DNA of 6,353 nt from Oscillospiraceae bacterium. Its GTDB lineage: Bacteria; Bacillota; Clostridia; Oscillospirales; Ruminococcaceae. Position 1 is the first letter of the stretch; each line of letters begins with the position of its first letter. The stretch spans positions 1 to 6,353 of the forward strand of contig JAEDMD010000118.1 in assembly GCA_016303195.1 (NCBI GenBank). The letters run 5' to 3'. The position numbers and the translations under genes are program-made. The notes under the pieces are model-generated. The model was not told where the DNA came from and did no database searches. It saw nothing but the letters and a program-made list of their open reading frames with translations. Positions 5,172 through 6,353 of this stretch are shown here, one piece after another.

Positions 5172-6272
5172 TTACGTTGCACTCTGTGCTATGATCGACT
5201 CAACAAGCTCTCTTTTCTCATACAGCACACAGCCGCCATTATGATCGTCAAGAAGCATATCTCCGCTTTGCAGTGCCATGAACAGCGGTGAATGCATTGC
5301 TTCACGCAGAGAGCTGTTCCTGATGTTTACATCGGAATAGGGCGAGAACGGGCACGGCTCTGCGCCGCCGTGGGAATTGATATGGAAAAAACCACGCCCT
5401 GCCGCCACACAGCCGCCTGAACTTTTCTCATCGCCCGGAAATGCTATGTAGACCATTTCGGGACGCTCCTCACGAAGCCGCTGTATTTCATTCATCAGAT
5501 ATTCACGCTCTGTGTCGGACGGCGCAAGTTCACTGCTTTCCTCGGTCACGGGGACGTATTCCACGAATATTACCGCCTTGCACCCTCTGTCCGACAGACT
5601 GTTCAGAAACTCGTCCGAGGTGACTTCCTTGTAATTCTGTGTTGTTACAGTGACAGATGCACCAAAGATAAGCCCACGTTTTCTGAACTCCTCCATATTT
5701 GCGATCAGCTTATCGTAGATGCCTTTTCCACGCCTGTTATCGGTGATCTCCTTGCTGCCCTCAATACTCATGATCGGTACAAGATTGCGGCACTTGTCAA
5801 AGAGGGCAAAATATTTTTCGTCAATAAACGTGCCGTTTGTGAATATGGGGAACAGGATATTCTGTTTTTTTCCAGCCGCTTCGATAATATCACGCCTGAG
5901 CATCGGCTCACCGCCTGCAAGCAGAATAAAGCTGATGCCCAGTTCATCTGCTTCATCAAATATTTTCAGCCATTCCTCACTTGTAAGCTGGCTGACAGGC
6001 TTTGTATCTGTCGTAGCATGATTGCATCGTGAATAACAGCCTGCACAGTGCAGATTGCACTTGCTTGTTATGCTTGCTATCAGAAACGGCGGTATATGTT
6101 CTCCCTTGTCCTCGGCTTCACGGCGCTTTTTTGAAGCGGTGCGTGTGGCTTTGGCAAATTTCAGCATGAAGGCGCTTTCACGGGGATTTTTTAGAGTAGC
6201 CTTTATCGCTTCTTTCACAACTCCCTCAACGCCTTCGATAAGATAATTCTGCAAATCAAAGTTCTCGTTCAT
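5172..6272 (-). CDS. Radical SAM protein with extra C-terminal cysteines (SPASM/twitch-like)
   Basis: A 366-aa enzyme. The radical SAM signature CNLHCAGC (Cys 72, 76, 79) would hold the SAM-cleaving [4Fe-4S] cluster, and the SAM-binding GGEP motif follows at 120-123. The C-terminal part carries GGC (288), EPCPF (307) and GGC (348), three cysteines spaced like an auxiliary-cluster domain of the SPASM/twitch type seen in MoaA- and PqqE-like enzymes. About 60 residues of helical N-terminal extension precede the core. Such proteins modify peptides, cofactors or haem precursors; the substrate here cannot be told and no clear precursor peptide is nearby. The ATG at 6272 follows AGGTGATC, an exact match to the anti-SD. 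The nitroreductase lies downstream on the same strand, suggesting an operon that pairs radical chemistry with flavin redox. It is an O2-sensitive type of enzyme, consistent with an anaerobe. Confidence 0.92.
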   Translation of the reverse strand: MNENFDLQNYLIEGVEGVVKEAIKATLKNPRESAFMLKFAKATRTASKKRREAEDKGEHIPPFLIASITSKCNLHCAGCYSRCNHATTDTKPVSQLTSEEWLKIFDEADELGISFILLAGGEPMLRRDIIEAAGKKQNILFPIFTNGTFIDEKYFALFDKCRNLVPIMSIEGSKEITDNRRGKGIYDKLIANMEEFRKRGLIFGASVTVTTQNYKEVTSDEFLNSLSDRGCKAVIFVEYVPVTEESSELAPSDTEREYLMNEIQRLREERPEMVYIAFPGDEKSSGGCVAAGRGFFHINSHGGAEPCPFSPYSDVNIRNSSLREAMHSPLFMALQSGDMLLDDHNGGCVLYEKRELVESIIAQSAT

Positions 6273-6317
6273 TTTTGATCACCTATGACCTTTCTTGCAA
6301 ATGTTATGTTACAATAG

Positions 6318-6345
6318 ATCATAGACACCAAAAATAGAAAAACAA
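6318..6345 (-). promoter_or_regulatory. Possible promoter of the radical SAM/nitroreductase unit
   Basis: On the minus strand TTGTTT (6345-6340), a 16-bp spacer and TATGAT (6323-6318) could start transcription near 6311, about 40 nt before the ATG at 6272. Matches are moderate and the window ends nearby, so a promoter further upstream cannot be excluded. Confidence 0.35.
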
Positions 6346-6353
6346 CTCTCAAT

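Overview
The window looks like chromosomal DNA from a low-to-moderate GC Gram-positive gut anaerobe, probably a Clostridia/Ruminococcus-type organism. This is an inference from four things: the AGGAGG-type ribosome binding sites, the consensus sigma-A promoters, the FeoA-FeoB fusion followed by a FeoB-associated Cys-rich mini-protein, and an O2-sensitive enzyme gene (radical SAM) beside a nitroreductase. No rRNA, tRNA, CRISPR array or complete transposase is present.

Layout, left to right. (1) Positions 1-26 hold the first codons of a minus-strand gene cut off by the window edge. It is divergent from a LysR-family regulator (167-1024, +). The 140-bp gap between them carries a perfect inverted repeat lying over the regulator's own promoter, plus a distant copy of its core. 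(2) Positions 1138-3629 (+) are a ferrous-iron uptake operon: a fused FeoA-FeoB transporter overlapping a 48-aa Cys-rich membrane mini-protein. It has its own promoter and a terminator. (3) Positions 3734-4143 (+) are a compact transcription unit for a tiny lipoprotein, with promoter, SD, about 40 codons and a terminator. It has been interrupted just before its stop codon by a 161-bp foldback element (MITE-like) with roughly 30-bp terminal inverted repeats and TAA target duplications. (4) Positions 4145-4173 are a perfect-consensus promoter with no gene behind it. Its downstream DNA is replaced after about 20 bp by a solitary end of the same repeat family (4196-4225). (5) Positions 4251-6272 (-) are a two-gene unit. 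A radical SAM protein with extra C-terminal cysteines is followed by a TM1586-like nitroreductase. A 132-bp gap separates them and may hold the remnant of a third gene.

How it fits together. The feo operon is a self-contained Fe(II) import system. The LysR gene most likely controls itself and the divergent truncated gene, rather than feo, which has its own promoter. The stretch 3900-4250 is a rearrangement hot spot. One element copy inserted cleanly, and its empty site can be rebuilt exactly. A second copy survives as one end only and sits at the junction with the radical SAM/nitroreductase module, leaving a strong promoter firing antisense into that module. The most unusual parts are this junction, the tiny lipoprotein unit, and the protein-like open frame after the radical SAM stop codon. 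I see no convincing evidence of a wholly new multi-gene system.
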